Assembly (NCBI GenBank): GCA_963815785.1
Contig: CAWFHZ010000007.1
Coordinates: 558,001 to 622,000 of the forward strand
Source of the DNA: DATFVA01 sp963815785
GTDB taxonomy: Bacteria > Bacteroidota > Ignavibacteria > Ignavibacteriales > Ignavibacteriaceae
DNA length: 64,000 nucleotides
Direction: 5' to 3'
Shown here: piece by piece, positions 7,835-16,628 of the stretch
Layout of the letters: each line of letters starts with the position of its first letter
How positions within the stretch are numbered: position 1 is the stretch's first letter
Position numbers and translations under genes: made by a program
Notes under the pieces: model-generated
What the model saw: only the letters and a program-made list of their open reading frames with translations
What the model was told of the DNA's origin: nothing
Database searches by the model: none

Positions 7835-8913
7835 TCTTTCTTATATTTTTATGCGGATACTTTATTCAGTCCGTGCTTTTTATTATTGGCATAAATAAAA
7901 AATTTCCAAAACTGAATGATGAAGAACTTCCGAAAGCAACTGTTGTAGTTGCAGTAAGGAATGAAGAAAAGAATATTTTAAGATGCCTGGCTGCCCTTGA
8001 TAAACTTGTTTATCCTGAAAATAAACTGGAAATAATTATTTCCGATGGTCATTCAACCGATTCAACTTTAGAGGTTGTAGACAATTTTATAAAAGACAAA
8101 AAAAGCTTTAGGAGAATTACTGCTAATCCTGAAAAAGAAAATTTGAAAGGAAAAGCGAACGCAATAGACAGCGCAATTAAAATTTCGGAAGGTGAAATCA
8201 TTTTGACCACTGATGCTGATTGTGAAGTTGATCCATTCTGGGTGAAAACAATCTGTTCATATTATAAAAGTGATGTGGGTATTGTGAATGGTTTTACAAC
8301 TCAGACAGCTTACAATGGTTTCAGTGGTATGCAGGCTATTGATTTTGTGTATTTGCTTATAGTTGCAGCGGGCACTATAAATCTTGGCAAGCCAATTAGC
8401 TGCATTGGAAATAATATGTCATACAGAAAAAAAGCCTATATCGAAACAGGGGGATATGAAAAACTTCCGTTCAGTGTTACAGAGGATTTTAATCTTCTTA
8501 TGGCAATATCCCGGTTGGGCAGTTACAGGATTATTTTTCCTTTGGATAAAAATGCCCTTGTTACTTCGCTACCATGTAAAAGTTTTAATGAACTTTACCA
8601 TCAGAAAAAAAGATGGGGGGTTGGTGGACTGGGAGTACCGCTTCGTGGATTTGTTGTTATGGCTTTTGGGTTAATTGTAAATCTTTGCGTTCTTTTAACT
8701 CCTTTATTTTTCTCGCCTGTGTGGGTATATTTAGCAGTATTTAAAGTGGCAATCGATTTGTTTGTTTTATTTCCGGTTCACAGCAGACTTGGAATAAAAG
8801 AGCACTTAAAATTCTTCATTCAATTTGAATTATATTTTATTCTTTATGTATTGATTCTTCCCGTCATTGTTTTAAGCAGCAGAAAAGTCGTATGGAAAGG
8901 TAAAGAATATTAA
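7822..8913 (+). CDS. Membrane glycosyltransferase, GT2 processive type
   Basis: 363 residues: one N-terminal membrane helix (1-24), a GT-A domain with 'VVVAVRNEEKNI', 'IIISDGHSTDST' and 'TTDADCEVDP' (sugar-nucleotide DxD), the base region 'TEDFNL' and the acceptor motif 'QKKRWGVGG' (QxxRW-like), then three C-terminal membrane helices. This layout is that of chitin/hyaluronan/NodC/PgaC-type polymerases of the inner membrane. It sits between a deacetylase (13-nt overlap) and a radical SAM gene (TAATG overlap), so the three are one operon. The exact sugar is unknown. Confidence 0.88.
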   Translation: MFEIIFLIFLCGYFIQSVLFIIGINKKFPKLNDEELPKATVVVAVRNEEKNILRCLAALDKLVYPENKLEIIISDGHSTDSTLEVVDNFIKDKKSFRRITANPEKENLKGKANAIDSAIKISEGEIILTTDADCEVDPFWVKTICSYYKSDVGIVNGFTTQTAYNGFSGMQAIDFVYLLIVAAGTINLGKPISCIGNNMSYRKKAYIETGGYEKLPFSVTEDFNLLMAISRLGSYRIIFPLDKNALVTSLPCKSFNELYHQKKRWGVGGLGVPLRGFVVMAFGLIVNLCVLLTPLFFSPVWVYLAVFKVAIDLFVLFPVHSRLGIKEHLKFFIQFELYFILYVLILPVIVLSSRKVVWKGKEY

Positions 8914-9890
8914 TGCTTCTTCTTTGCAATTATTATTTAACTTATAAATGTAATGCCTTTTGTACGTTTTGCCATTTTGCAGCCCACGAAGATTTTGTGA
9001 ACACACCATATGCAAAGCTTGAAGATTTCAAAACAAACATAAAACAGATTTCTGAACTTGGCGTAAAGTTCATTGATCTCACAGGCGGAGAACCGCTTCT
9101 GCACAAAGAAATTCATCTTATGGCAGAGTATGCAAAAATGTTTAAGATGCAGACGAGCATTACTACCAATGCATTGCTTTATCCTAAGTTTGCAGAAAAA
9201 CTTGCGGGGAAAATTGATTTACTTCATTTTTCTCTTGACTCACCGGATGAAGAGGAGCATAATCAAATAAGAAAAGTCGACTGCTACAAATTTGTAATGA
9301 AGAGCATAGATATTGCAAAATCTCTGGGAGAATTTCCTGATGTTCTGTTTACTGTTACAAATGATACTTACAAAAAACTCCCGCAGATGCATGAGATTGC
9401 ACAGAAAAACGATCTTGTCCTGCTTGTGAATCCTGTGTTTTCTTATTTTGGTAATCCTGGTTTGAGTGGAGAGGCAATAGATTTTATAGAAGAATATACA
9501 GATGGTAAAAACGATATCTATTTAAATAAAGGATTTATGAAATTAAGAAGAGATGGCGGAAACGATATCAAGAATCCAAGCTGCAAGGCTGTCTCACGGG
9601 TTATAGTTATTTCACCTTACAATGAAATTATCCTTCCCTGCTATCATTTTGGAAATGAGAGAATAAAAATTGATAAACCGATAAAAGAAATAAGAGATTC
9701 CGAAAAGTTAAAAGAGTTTAAACGTCTGGAAGGGAAGTTTAATTTCTGCCAGGGCTGCACTGTAAACTGTTACTTCGAACCCTCATTTGCTTTCCCAACA
9801 AATTATTATTCGGTCTCAGCTTTATCTTCTAAATTTAAGTACGGATTTAATAAATTAGTAAAGCAGAAAATTAAGAAATTAATTAATTAA
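8913..9890 (+). CDS. Radical SAM protein with SPASM-like C-terminal cysteines
   Basis: 325 residues. The N-terminal 'CNAFCTFC' is the CxxxCxxC motif that binds the 4Fe-4S/S-adenosylmethionine cluster, followed by 'DLTGGEPLLH' (GGEP motif) and 'SITTNALL'. The C-terminal part carries further cysteines ('NPSCKAVSR', 'ILPCYHF', 'FCQGCTVNCYF') arranged like a SPASM/twitch domain for auxiliary clusters. The start codon overlaps the stop of the glycosyltransferase, so it likely works on the same glycan or lipid product, or on a peptide partner not seen here. The substrate is unknown. Confidence 0.85.
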   Translation: MLLLCNYYLTYKCNAFCTFCHFAAHEDFVNTPYAKLEDFKTNIKQISELGVKFIDLTGGEPLLHKEIHLMAEYAKMFKMQTSITTNALLYPKFAEKLAGKIDLLHFSLDSPDEEEHNQIRKVDCYKFVMKSIDIAKSLGEFPDVLFTVTNDTYKKLPQMHEIAQKNDLVLLVNPVFSYFGNPGLSGEAIDFIEEYTDGKNDIYLNKGFMKLRRDGGNDIKNPSCKAVSRVIVISPYNEIILPCYHFGNERIKIDKPIKEIRDSEKLKEFKRLEGKFNFCQGCTVNCYFEPSFAFPTNYYSVSALSSKFKYGFNKLVKQKIKKLIN

Positions 9891-9930
9891 CGGATTTAGC
9901 GGATTATCGAATCTACTTTAAAAAATCATT

Positions 9931-9957
9931 ATGCCACAAAGGCTCAAAGACACAAAG
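9931..9957 (+). repeat. Left arm of inverted repeat around the GxxExxY gene
   Basis: This stretch is built of an 8-nt period (AAAGGCTC, AAAGACAC, AAAG) after GCCAC. Its complement resembles 10337-10363, with about 19 matches over 25 positions. It includes the gene's start codon. Confidence 0.55.
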
Positions 9958-10341
9958 AAATTATCTGAACGAGAGGAATATTTAGGAAAACAAATTGTAG
10001 ATGCAGCATTTACTGTTCATAAAAATTTAGGTCCGGGATTATTGGAAAGAGTTTATGAAGTCTGCTTTTGTCACGAACTTAATAAAAAGGGAATTGAACA
10101 TAAAAGACAAATAGATATTCCGATTGTTTATGATGGATTGATCTTTGATGAAGGATTAAGGCTGGATGTACTAGTTGATGATCTTGTTATTTGTGAATTG
10201 AAAGCTGTTGATCAAATTAATCCAGTATGGCATGCACAAATAATTAGCCATTTAAAATTAACAGGAAAGCGATTAGGTTTTCTTATAAATTTTAATGTTC
10301 CATTGATTAAAGAAGGAATAAAAAGATTTATTTCAACTTAG
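9931..10341 (+). CDS. GxxExxY protein
   Basis: 136 residues of the GxxExxY family, named after the motif seen here as 'GLLERVYEVCF' (residues about 32-42). The family is related to PD-(D/E)xK nucleases; 'RLDVLVDDLVICELKAV' contains the D...ExK-like core. The biological role of the family is not established to my knowledge. The ATG and the stop codon both fall inside the two arms of an imperfect inverted repeat with an 8-nt period, so the first dozen residues ('MPQRLKDTKK') are encoded by repeat DNA. The start might therefore really be a later codon near 'REEYLGKQIVDAA'. Confidence 0.85.
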   Translation: MPQRLKDTKKLSEREEYLGKQIVDAAFTVHKNLGPGLLERVYEVCFCHELNKKGIEHKRQIDIPIVYDGLIFDEGLRLDVLVDDLVICELKAVDQINPVWHAQIISHLKLTGKRLGFLINFNVPLIKEGIKRFIST

Positions 10342-10363
10342 CGTCTTAGCGTCTTCGTGGCAA
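10337..10363 (-). repeat. Right arm of inverted repeat around the GxxExxY gene
   Basis: Read on the minus strand it begins GCCACGAAG and continues with AAGACGCT units of 8 nt, mirroring the left arm at 9931-9957. It includes the gene's TAG stop. Confidence 0.55.
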
Positions 10364-10378
10364 ATGAAAGTTTACAAA

Positions 10379-11200
10379 ATGAAAAAATATATATTTATCA
10401 TTTTATCAATACTTTATGGGTTTTCGACTTTTTCCCAAACCAAATCTACCTGGTTTCCATCGGGTGTTAATATTCAGCCATTCACAGCGAATTTTATTGA
10501 GCCCAAAGCAGGATTTGCTTTCCAGCTTGGAGGAAAAAAAATAAGGCTTGACATAAGCAAATCGACTGATATCCTTCAGATAAATAAAAATAATACAGAA
10601 TTATCTTTTGGAGTGGATCTTTTTACGTTTACAAGATTACGCGCTGAAAGTGAATTCCATTTCCCGGTAGAAGCGATTGATTATTTATTTGGATTAAATT
10701 CAGGCTACAAAATTATTAATAAAGAAAATGAATATGGATTCAGATTTAGGTTAAGTCATATCAGTGCTCATTTTGTGGACGGACAGTATGATTATAAAGC
10801 CAATTTCTGGAGAAACGGAAGAACTGCTACTGTTTATACCAGGGAATTTATCGAACTCTTTCCTTATTATAGAATTGGAGGTTTAAGATTTTATGCCGGA
10901 TTAACCTATCTTTTCCACAGGAAACCGCTTGATGTTGGAAAAGGAATTTATCAATTAGGATTCGATTATTACTACACTAAATTTGAAAATATTTATCCTT
11001 ATGTTGCATATGATTTTAAACTGGAAAAAATTAACAAATTCTCGGGAAGTAACATTTTAACAGCGGGAATAAAATTCGGGGATTATAAATCACGTGGATT
11101 AAGTCTGGCGATTACTTATTTTTCGGGTAAAAGCGTTCACGGAGAGTATTATGATCTTAATGAATCTTACACAACCATAGGCTTTAATCTCGATTTATAA
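10379..11200 (+). CDS. Exported beta-barrel protein, DUF1207-like
   Basis: I start it at 10379, giving 'MKKYIFIILSILYGFSTFSQ', a clean signal peptide; the ATG 15 nt upstream only adds MKVYK. The mature part (about 250 residues) is rich in amphipathic beta-strands with aromatic ends ('FELFPYYRIGGLRFYAGL' type) and finishes in '..TTIGFNLDL', as outer-membrane barrels do. The order 'LSHISAH..D', then a Tyr/Arg-rich strand and 'LRFYAGLTY', recalls DUF1207 proteins. It overlaps the M50 protease start by one base, suggesting co-expression. The function is unknown. Confidence 0.7.
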   Translation: MKKYIFIILSILYGFSTFSQTKSTWFPSGVNIQPFTANFIEPKAGFAFQLGGKKIRLDISKSTDILQINKNNTELSFGVDLFTFTRLRAESEFHFPVEAIDYLFGLNSGYKIINKENEYGFRFRLSHISAHFVDGQYDYKANFWRNGRTATVYTREFIELFPYYRIGGLRFYAGLTYLFHRKPLDVGKGIYQLGFDYYYTKFENIYPYVAYDFKLEKINKFSGSNILTAGIKFGDYKSRGLSLAITYFSGKSVHGEYYDLNESYTTIGFNLDL

Positions 11201-12207
11201 TGTCAGATTACTATCAAACTGATCAAACCGACATAACAGGTTACCAGCAAAAACAGAAAAAAAATTCGGTACTTCTTCATATCGGTTTATTCGTCGTTAC
11301 ATTTATAACGACCACTATTGCCGGTGCTGAGTGGACTACCGGAACAATGGGACCTTATGAACTTAATCATCTCTTAATCGGACTTCCATATTCTATTGCT
11401 ATAATGTTTATAATTTCCTGCCACGAGTTCGGACATTATTTTGCAGCTAAGTACCATAAGGTTGATGCAACACTTCCTTACTATATTCCTTTTCCCAATT
11501 TACCGGGGTTCCTTAATTTTGGAACGATGGGTGCGGTTATAAGAACCAGGTCACCAATTCATACGAGAAAAGCTATGTTTGATATTGGTGTTGCTGGTCC
11601 GCTTGCAGGATTTGTAGCATGCCTTATAGTTTTAATTTACGGATTCATGAATGTTCCAGGGAAAGAATATTTACTGTCTATTCACCCTGATTTCTTTTCA
11701 CCTGAATATGGAAAAACCGGAATTCAACTGGAATTTGGAAACACCATATTGTTTTCTTTCTTTAAATTGATTTTTGTTCATCCGGGACAATTCTTTCCTC
11801 CGATGTCCGAGGTTTATCATTACCCGTTTTTATGTGTCGGCTGGTTTGGAATGTTCATAACTGCAATGAATATGATTCCTGTTGGTCAATTAGACGGGGG
11901 GCATATCGGTTACACAATGTTTGGAGAAGAGGCTCACTATAAAATTGCAATAATTTCTTTTACTCTATTATTTGTTCTGGGGTTAGCCGGGTTTATTGAA
12001 ATTTTTATGGATATTAATTTTGCATTCGGATGGATTGGATGGCTGGTGTGGGCTTTGATTTTATTTTTTGTAATTAAGTTAAAACATCCGGCAATACCGG
12101 GGCATGATGAACTGGATGGAAAAAGAAAAATTTTAGGTTATCTTAGTTACCTGATTTTAATAATTTCTTTTTCTCCCACTCCGTTTATGATCAGCGGGGG
12201 GATGTAA
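11200..12207 (+). CDS. Site-2-type membrane metalloprotease (M50)
   Basis: 335 residues with several membrane helices. The zinc motif 'SCHEFGHYFAAKY' (HExxH) is near residue 86 and the third ligand region 'NMIPVGQLDGGH' near residue 230. Such proteases cut transmembrane segments, often of anti-sigma factors or transporter-like substrates. The version here lacks a PDZ domain, as in the 'sterol-regulatory protease-like' bacterial group. It directly follows an outer-membrane protein gene; no obvious substrate is encoded nearby. Confidence 0.9.
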   Translation: MSDYYQTDQTDITGYQQKQKKNSVLLHIGLFVVTFITTTIAGAEWTTGTMGPYELNHLLIGLPYSIAIMFIISCHEFGHYFAAKYHKVDATLPYYIPFPNLPGFLNFGTMGAVIRTRSPIHTRKAMFDIGVAGPLAGFVACLIVLIYGFMNVPGKEYLLSIHPDFFSPEYGKTGIQLEFGNTILFSFFKLIFVHPGQFFPPMSEVYHYPFLCVGWFGMFITAMNMIPVGQLDGGHIGYTMFGEEAHYKIAIISFTLLFVLGLAGFIEIFMDINFAFGWIGWLVWALILFFVIKLKHPAIPGHDELDGKRKILGYLSYLILIISFSPTPFMISGGM

Positions 12208-12249
12208 TTTTACCTTGAGAAGCGCTAAATTCAAACCAATATTAACTTT

Positions 12250-13100
12250 ATGAAAAAATTCGCTCTTTTTATTTTGCTTCCTTTCTTATTCTGGGGATGC
12301 GAAAAAACATACGACTCGGTTATAAATCCGAAGCAAACAAATAATATAAAAGTAACAAATATAGCCAGAATAGATACTTCTAGTGGTTCAAAGATCGATT
12401 CAGTTAATTATCTGACCTCCGATTCGGTCTTAACATTTGCAGTTACTTTTAACTCGTCAGAACAGATACAATCTGTTTATTTTAACGTCATTTCGCCTGT
12501 AGGATTGCAGGTTAATTCTTCTGCAATAAATTATGTATGACGACGGTAATATTTCTACTCATGGAGATTTAATAAAGGGTGATAACATTTTTTCCAATAA
12601 ATTCACAATGAGCAATAATTATTTAATGGGGTTTACATTATTCAATATTATGTTACAGATGTATTCAACAATACCACTTATATCTCTGCTCAAAATTTTA
12701 TCTTATGATAATGGAAAAGATCAATTTGCACCAGTAATAAATGATTTGAATAGTACCGGATACTGTATCATTATCATCTGATTCAACATTTCTTTACAAT
12801 TCAAGTAGCGGTTCAGGATTCTAATGGAGTTGCTGATGTAGAAACAGTTTTCTTATGAATTGTACAACTTATGTCCCCCCGTGATAATTCACCACTCTTC
12901 TGTCAATCCCATTGTGATGTATGATGATGGATGAACTCAGTAACGATGGCGATCAGATTGCCGGTGATGGTATTTATACAGCGAATGATAATTTTTATCA
13001 GGTGCATCCGATAGGTTCCTACAGATGGGAGTTTCAAGCCGTTGACCAAGTGGATCTTTATAGTAATAAAATTACTCATTATGTAGAAGTGGTTCCATGA
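12250..13100 (+). pseudogene. Exported lipoprotein, multiply frameshifted
   Basis: Begins with a lipoprotein signal, 'MKKFALFILLPFLFWGCEK', and an intact 96-codon frame. After about 12,530 the coding signal hops between frames: 'YDDGNISTHGDLIKGDNIF' (12533 on), 'IIQYYVTDVFNNTTYIS' (other frame), 'YDNGKDQFAPVIND', 'PDTVSLSSDST', 'VAVQDSNGVADVETV', and finally 'NDGDQIAGDGIYT' with 'YRWEFQAVDQVDLYSNKITHYVEVVP' to a TGA at 13100. The ancestral protein had two similar Ig-like modules marked by D-G-D-x-I-x-G-D. At least five lesions within about 400 nt argue for a decayed gene, or a very poor stretch of sequence. Its stop overlaps the next gene as ATGA. Confidence 0.65.
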
Positions 13101-14674
13101 AAAGATTTGAAGAATTTTTTTCAATAATTGTATTATTACCGTTAACATTATTTGCACAGAGTTTCCCGGATTAATACAAATTCCAAAATGAAAAAGGTTT
13201 TGAAAAATCTCTTGAAACGGGAAGCCCGTTAAGCAACAGCGTAAGCGATATAATTGCATCTGGAGATACAGTTTGGCTTGGGACAAGTAAAGGTGTCAGT
13301 CTTTCCAAAGATAATGGCGAAACCTGGACAAACTTTTATGGCGACGAGACATTTGGATCTGAAAGTGTTCCGGCAATTGCATATGATAAATACCATAATA
13401 TTTTCTGGGCCTCAACTGCGCACTCAAAAGATGTAAGCGGATCTACATTGCCCGAAGGATCAGGTTTACATTACACATCTGATTTTGGAGTAACATGGCA
13501 TTCGGTTCCGCAACCACTGGACGATGCCGGTGATTCTACATTAATTTACGGAATAAATGATGGAGTACAGCTTCCAAAGGTTCGTGTACTGCCTGTTACA
13601 GTAGCAATACAAAATCTTGTCTACGATATTGATTTTACTCCGGATGCAGTTTGGATTGCAACATTTGCCGGAGGCGTTAGAAAAAGCACTGATATGGGGC
13701 AGAGCTGGCAAAGAATATTACTTCCTTCAGATAGTCTTAAATTCAATAAATCCTAATGATACTATTAAGGTTATGCACTTTCACCATCTTCGGGAAATTT
13801 CGGACAGGGTTGGCTGAACCACAGAGTATTTTCACTAGCTGTTAAAGATGATTCGACAATTTATGTTGGAACCGCTAACGGAATTAATAAATCGACTGAT
13901 GGCGGTGTAAGCTGGACAAAATTTAATCACCTTAATCAGGAAAGTCCTATTAGCGGAAATTTCGTTGTTGCTCTGGGATATAATTCAGCTAATAGTACAA
14001 TCTGGGGTGCAACATGGAAAGCTGAAGGCTACACAGAATATTATGGAGTTAGTTCGTCTACAGATGATGGAAATACGTGGCAGGTTTCTCTGCCTCACGA
14101 GCAGGTTCATAACTTCGGATTCAAATCCGATCAGCCAATGGCGGCTTCTGATAATGGTGTTTTCAGATCGAGCAATAACGGAATTACTTGGATTCTTCCC
14201 GGATCAATCAGGGATGAGAAAACTAACGCGGCTATAACTACTACAGCATTTTATTCTGCTGCTGCTTCGGGTAATACAGTCTGGATTGGTTCTGAACAGG
14301 GATTAGCAAGACTCGAAGAAACCGGATTGATGTGGAGCGGTAACTGGAAAGTTTATATCTCAGCCCCGGCTTCATCAGAAGTTTACGCTTTTCCAAATCC
14401 ATTTGCTCCAAGACTTGACAGAAAAATCACTTTTAAATATGATACAAATGATAAAAATGAAAATGTAACAATCCGGATTTTTGATTTTGGAATGAACTAT
14501 TTAAGAACGGTTATTCAGAGTGCTTCCAGGAAAATTTCTACATCCGATCCTCCTTATGATAGCTGGGATGGGAGAGACGACAGCGGAAATATCGTCCCAA
14601 ACGGTGTTTATTTTTACAGAATTGAAGTTGGATCAAATGATCCCTTGTACGGAAAAATATTAGTAGTTCAGTAA
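13097..14674 (+). pseudogene. Secreted beta-propeller (sialidase/YCF48-like) protein, broken
   Basis: ATG at 13097 gives a signal peptide ('FFSIIVLLPLTLFAQ') but codon 26 is TAA (13172). The same frame resumes with propeller-like repeats ('SGDTVWLGTSKGVSLSKDNGETW', a little above this in each blade: W-x-G-T...S.D.G.TW). Near 13,740 and 13,775 two shifts are needed; then the frame stays open to 14674 with 'IYVGTANGINKSTDGG' and 'VFRSSNNG'. The end, 'YDSWDGRDDSGN.VPNGVYFYRIE', is a FlgD Ig-like domain. Intact, it would have been a surface or periplasmic protein of about 525 residues. Confidence 0.65.
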
Positions 14675-14683
14675 GAGGAGAAA

Positions 14684-15658
14684 TTGAAAAAATCACTTAT
14701 ACTCATATTTATTTTTTTAACTGCGGCAGCTCTTGCTCAGCCTGAGTTCAGTAAAATTGCTGTTATGCCGGGTGCTTTCAGCAGATTAGGATTTGGTGCA
14801 AGAGGCATCGGTATGGGAAATGCTTTATCCTCAGTTACTGAAGGAAACCTTGTAGCATATTATAATCCGGCATTAAGTGTTTTCCAGGAGGGTAATTCAT
14901 TTCAAACTTCATATTCTTTCTTATCTCTTGACCGCTCTTTAAACTTTTTATCTTTTACCAGGAGATTTGATCTTGGTGGTAAAAAATCAAGATCTGCGGG
15001 AATAAGTGCAGGTATTATTAATTCAGGTGTAGGTAAAATTGATGGACGGGATGGAGATGGAAATAAAACAGGTGATCTTTCCACTACAGAGAACCAGTTC
15101 TTTATAGCACTTGCAAAAAAGTTTTCAGAAAATCTTTCAATAGGCATAGAAGCTAAATTTTATTATTACAGTCTTTACCAGGATATAACAGCCAGCGGTG
15201 TAGGTGTTGATTTTGGATTGTTGTACAGAATAGATGATCAATGGAATGTCGGGTTGGCAATTGCAGATATTAATAGCTCATATAAATGGGATACAAGTAC
15301 ATTGTATGGAACAGATGGTACAGTAACAACCGACAGGTTCCCGATGTTACGTAAGCTTGGTATCAGTTACTTCAATAAAGAAATTGGGTTGCTGGCGTCC
15401 CTGGATTTTGAAAACAGTAATGGTGAAACAAATATTCTCAGGGCAGGTGCTGAATATAATCTGATTGAAGGACTTTTTATCAGGGCAGGAGTTGACCAAT
15501 TCAATCTTAGTAATTCAGATTTTCTTCCAAAACCTGCCGCAGGTTTTTCTTATGCAAGAAATTTTGACGGAATAAGAATTGGAGTGGACTATGCTTTTAT
15601 GATTGAACAATATTCACCACAGGACAGGCATGTTGTGGGGATAAATGTTAATTTTTAA
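14684..15658 (+). CDS. PorV/PorQ-family outer-membrane protein
   Basis: Starts at TTG with a strong AGAGGAG ribosome site four bases before it. A signal peptide ('LILIFIFLTAAALAQ') leads into 'LGFGARGIGMGNALSSV' and 'AYYNPAL', the family signature of PorV-like barrels, and the chain ends in a strand with terminal Phe ('GINVNF'), as needed for barrel insertion. 324 residues. In T9SS bacteria PorV carries cargo to the attachment complex; which member this is cannot be told. It follows the propeller gene by 9 nt and is followed by a second copy. Confidence 0.85.
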   Translation: MKKSLILIFIFLTAAALAQPEFSKIAVMPGAFSRLGFGARGIGMGNALSSVTEGNLVAYYNPALSVFQEGNSFQTSYSFLSLDRSLNFLSFTRRFDLGGKKSRSAGISAGIINSGVGKIDGRDGDGNKTGDLSTTENQFFIALAKKFSENLSIGIEAKFYYYSLYQDITASGVGVDFGLLYRIDDQWNVGLAIADINSSYKWDTSTLYGTDGTVTTDRFPMLRKLGISYFNKEIGLLASLDFENSNGETNILRAGAEYNLIEGLFIRAGVDQFNLSNSDFLPKPAAGFSYARNFDGIRIGVDYAFMIEQYSPQDRHVVGINVNF

Positions 15659-15676
15659 ATCTTTAATTCTGTAAGA

Positions 15677-16573
15677 ATGAAAAAAATAATCTTAATAATT
15701 TTGGTTTTTGCAACTTATACTTTTTCTCAAACTGCAGGAAATACCGGGCTATCGTTTCTGAAGTTCGGGTTCGGAGCAAAAAATATTGCGATGGGTGATG
15801 CCGGGGCTGTTTCTTCTAACGATGTTTCAGCTTTGTTTTATAATCCGTCACGGTTAGCGGGTAAGGATAACACAGAAATAATGCTGATGCATAACGAATG
15901 GATTCAGGATGTAAGAAGTGAGGTTCTAGGTATTGCTTCTGAAGTTTGGGGTTTACCCATTGCACTTGGAATTAATGTTACTACAGTTAGTGATATTGAA
16001 GTAAGAACCAGGCCCGGTGAAGCTGATTCAAAAATCAATGCCAATTATTTTTTCGGAAGTTTATCCACAGGATTCGGAATAGTGGAAAATATTGATTTTG
16101 GACTTTCGGTAAAATATTTATATGAAGGAATTCTGAACGATGAGGCTAACGGCTGGGGATTTGATTTTGGATTGAATTATCAAACTTCAATTGAGGGTTT
16201 AACTGCCTCAGCAGTAATTAAAAATCTGGGTTCAATGAATAACCTCCGGAATGAACCAACAAAACTTCCATCCGAATTCAGGATTGGACCTGCATATCAC
16301 TTTGATTTTTCTGATTCAAAGATAGGTATGACTGCTGCTGCTGAATTCCAGAAATATCTTTTAACAGACGACATCCACTTCAATCTCGGTGCAGAAGGGG
16401 TTTATGATAATACAATTGCATTGCGTGCAGGATACCAAACCGGATATGAGTCGCGCGGCTTTACCGGCGGTGTAGGTTTAATGTGGGGAAACCTGAGATT
16501 TGATTACGCATTTATGCCTTTTACTTTGGGGTTGGGAAATGCATCTGTTTTCTCTTTACAATTCAGTTTTTAA
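15677..16573 (+). CDS. PorV/PorQ-family outer-membrane protein, second copy
   Basis: 298 residues with a signal peptide ending '..ATYTFSQ'. It shows 'LKFGFGAKNIAMGDAGAV' and 'ALFYNPSRLAG', the same opening blocks as the gene before it, and ends '..VFSLQFSF' with a terminal aromatic. The two are about as long and only distantly similar, so this is an old duplication. The gene ends at a bidirectional terminator that separates it from a convergent T9SS cargo gene; the neighbourhood suggests a role in T9SS or surface assembly. Confidence 0.85.
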   Translation: MKKIILIILVFATYTFSQTAGNTGLSFLKFGFGAKNIAMGDAGAVSSNDVSALFYNPSRLAGKDNTEIMLMHNEWIQDVRSEVLGIASEVWGLPIALGINVTTVSDIEVRTRPGEADSKINANYFFGSLSTGFGIVENIDFGLSVKYLYEGILNDEANGWGFDFGLNYQTSIEGLTASAVIKNLGSMNNLRNEPTKLPSEFRIGPAYHFDFSDSKIGMTAAAEFQKYLLTDDIHFNLGAEGVYDNTIALRAGYQTGYESRGFTGGVGLMWGNLRFDYAFMPFTLGLGNASVFSLQFSF

Positions 16574-16575
16574 AT

Positions 16576-16608
16576 AAAAAAGCCGGTCTGTAAAAACCGG
16601 CTCTTTTC
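16576..16608. terminator. Bidirectional terminator between convergent genes
   Basis: Perfect 7-bp stem AGCCGGT/ACCGGCT (16581-16587 with 16596-16602), A-run on the left and CTTTT on the right, so it can end transcription from both sides. Confidence 0.8.
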
Positions 16609-16628
16609 AATTCATTAAAGATCAACAA

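Noticed and set aside
13965..14237. 90-residue plus-strand frame within the propeller gene
   Set aside because: It is a shadow of the continuous propeller frame, which carries the blade repeats through this stretch.
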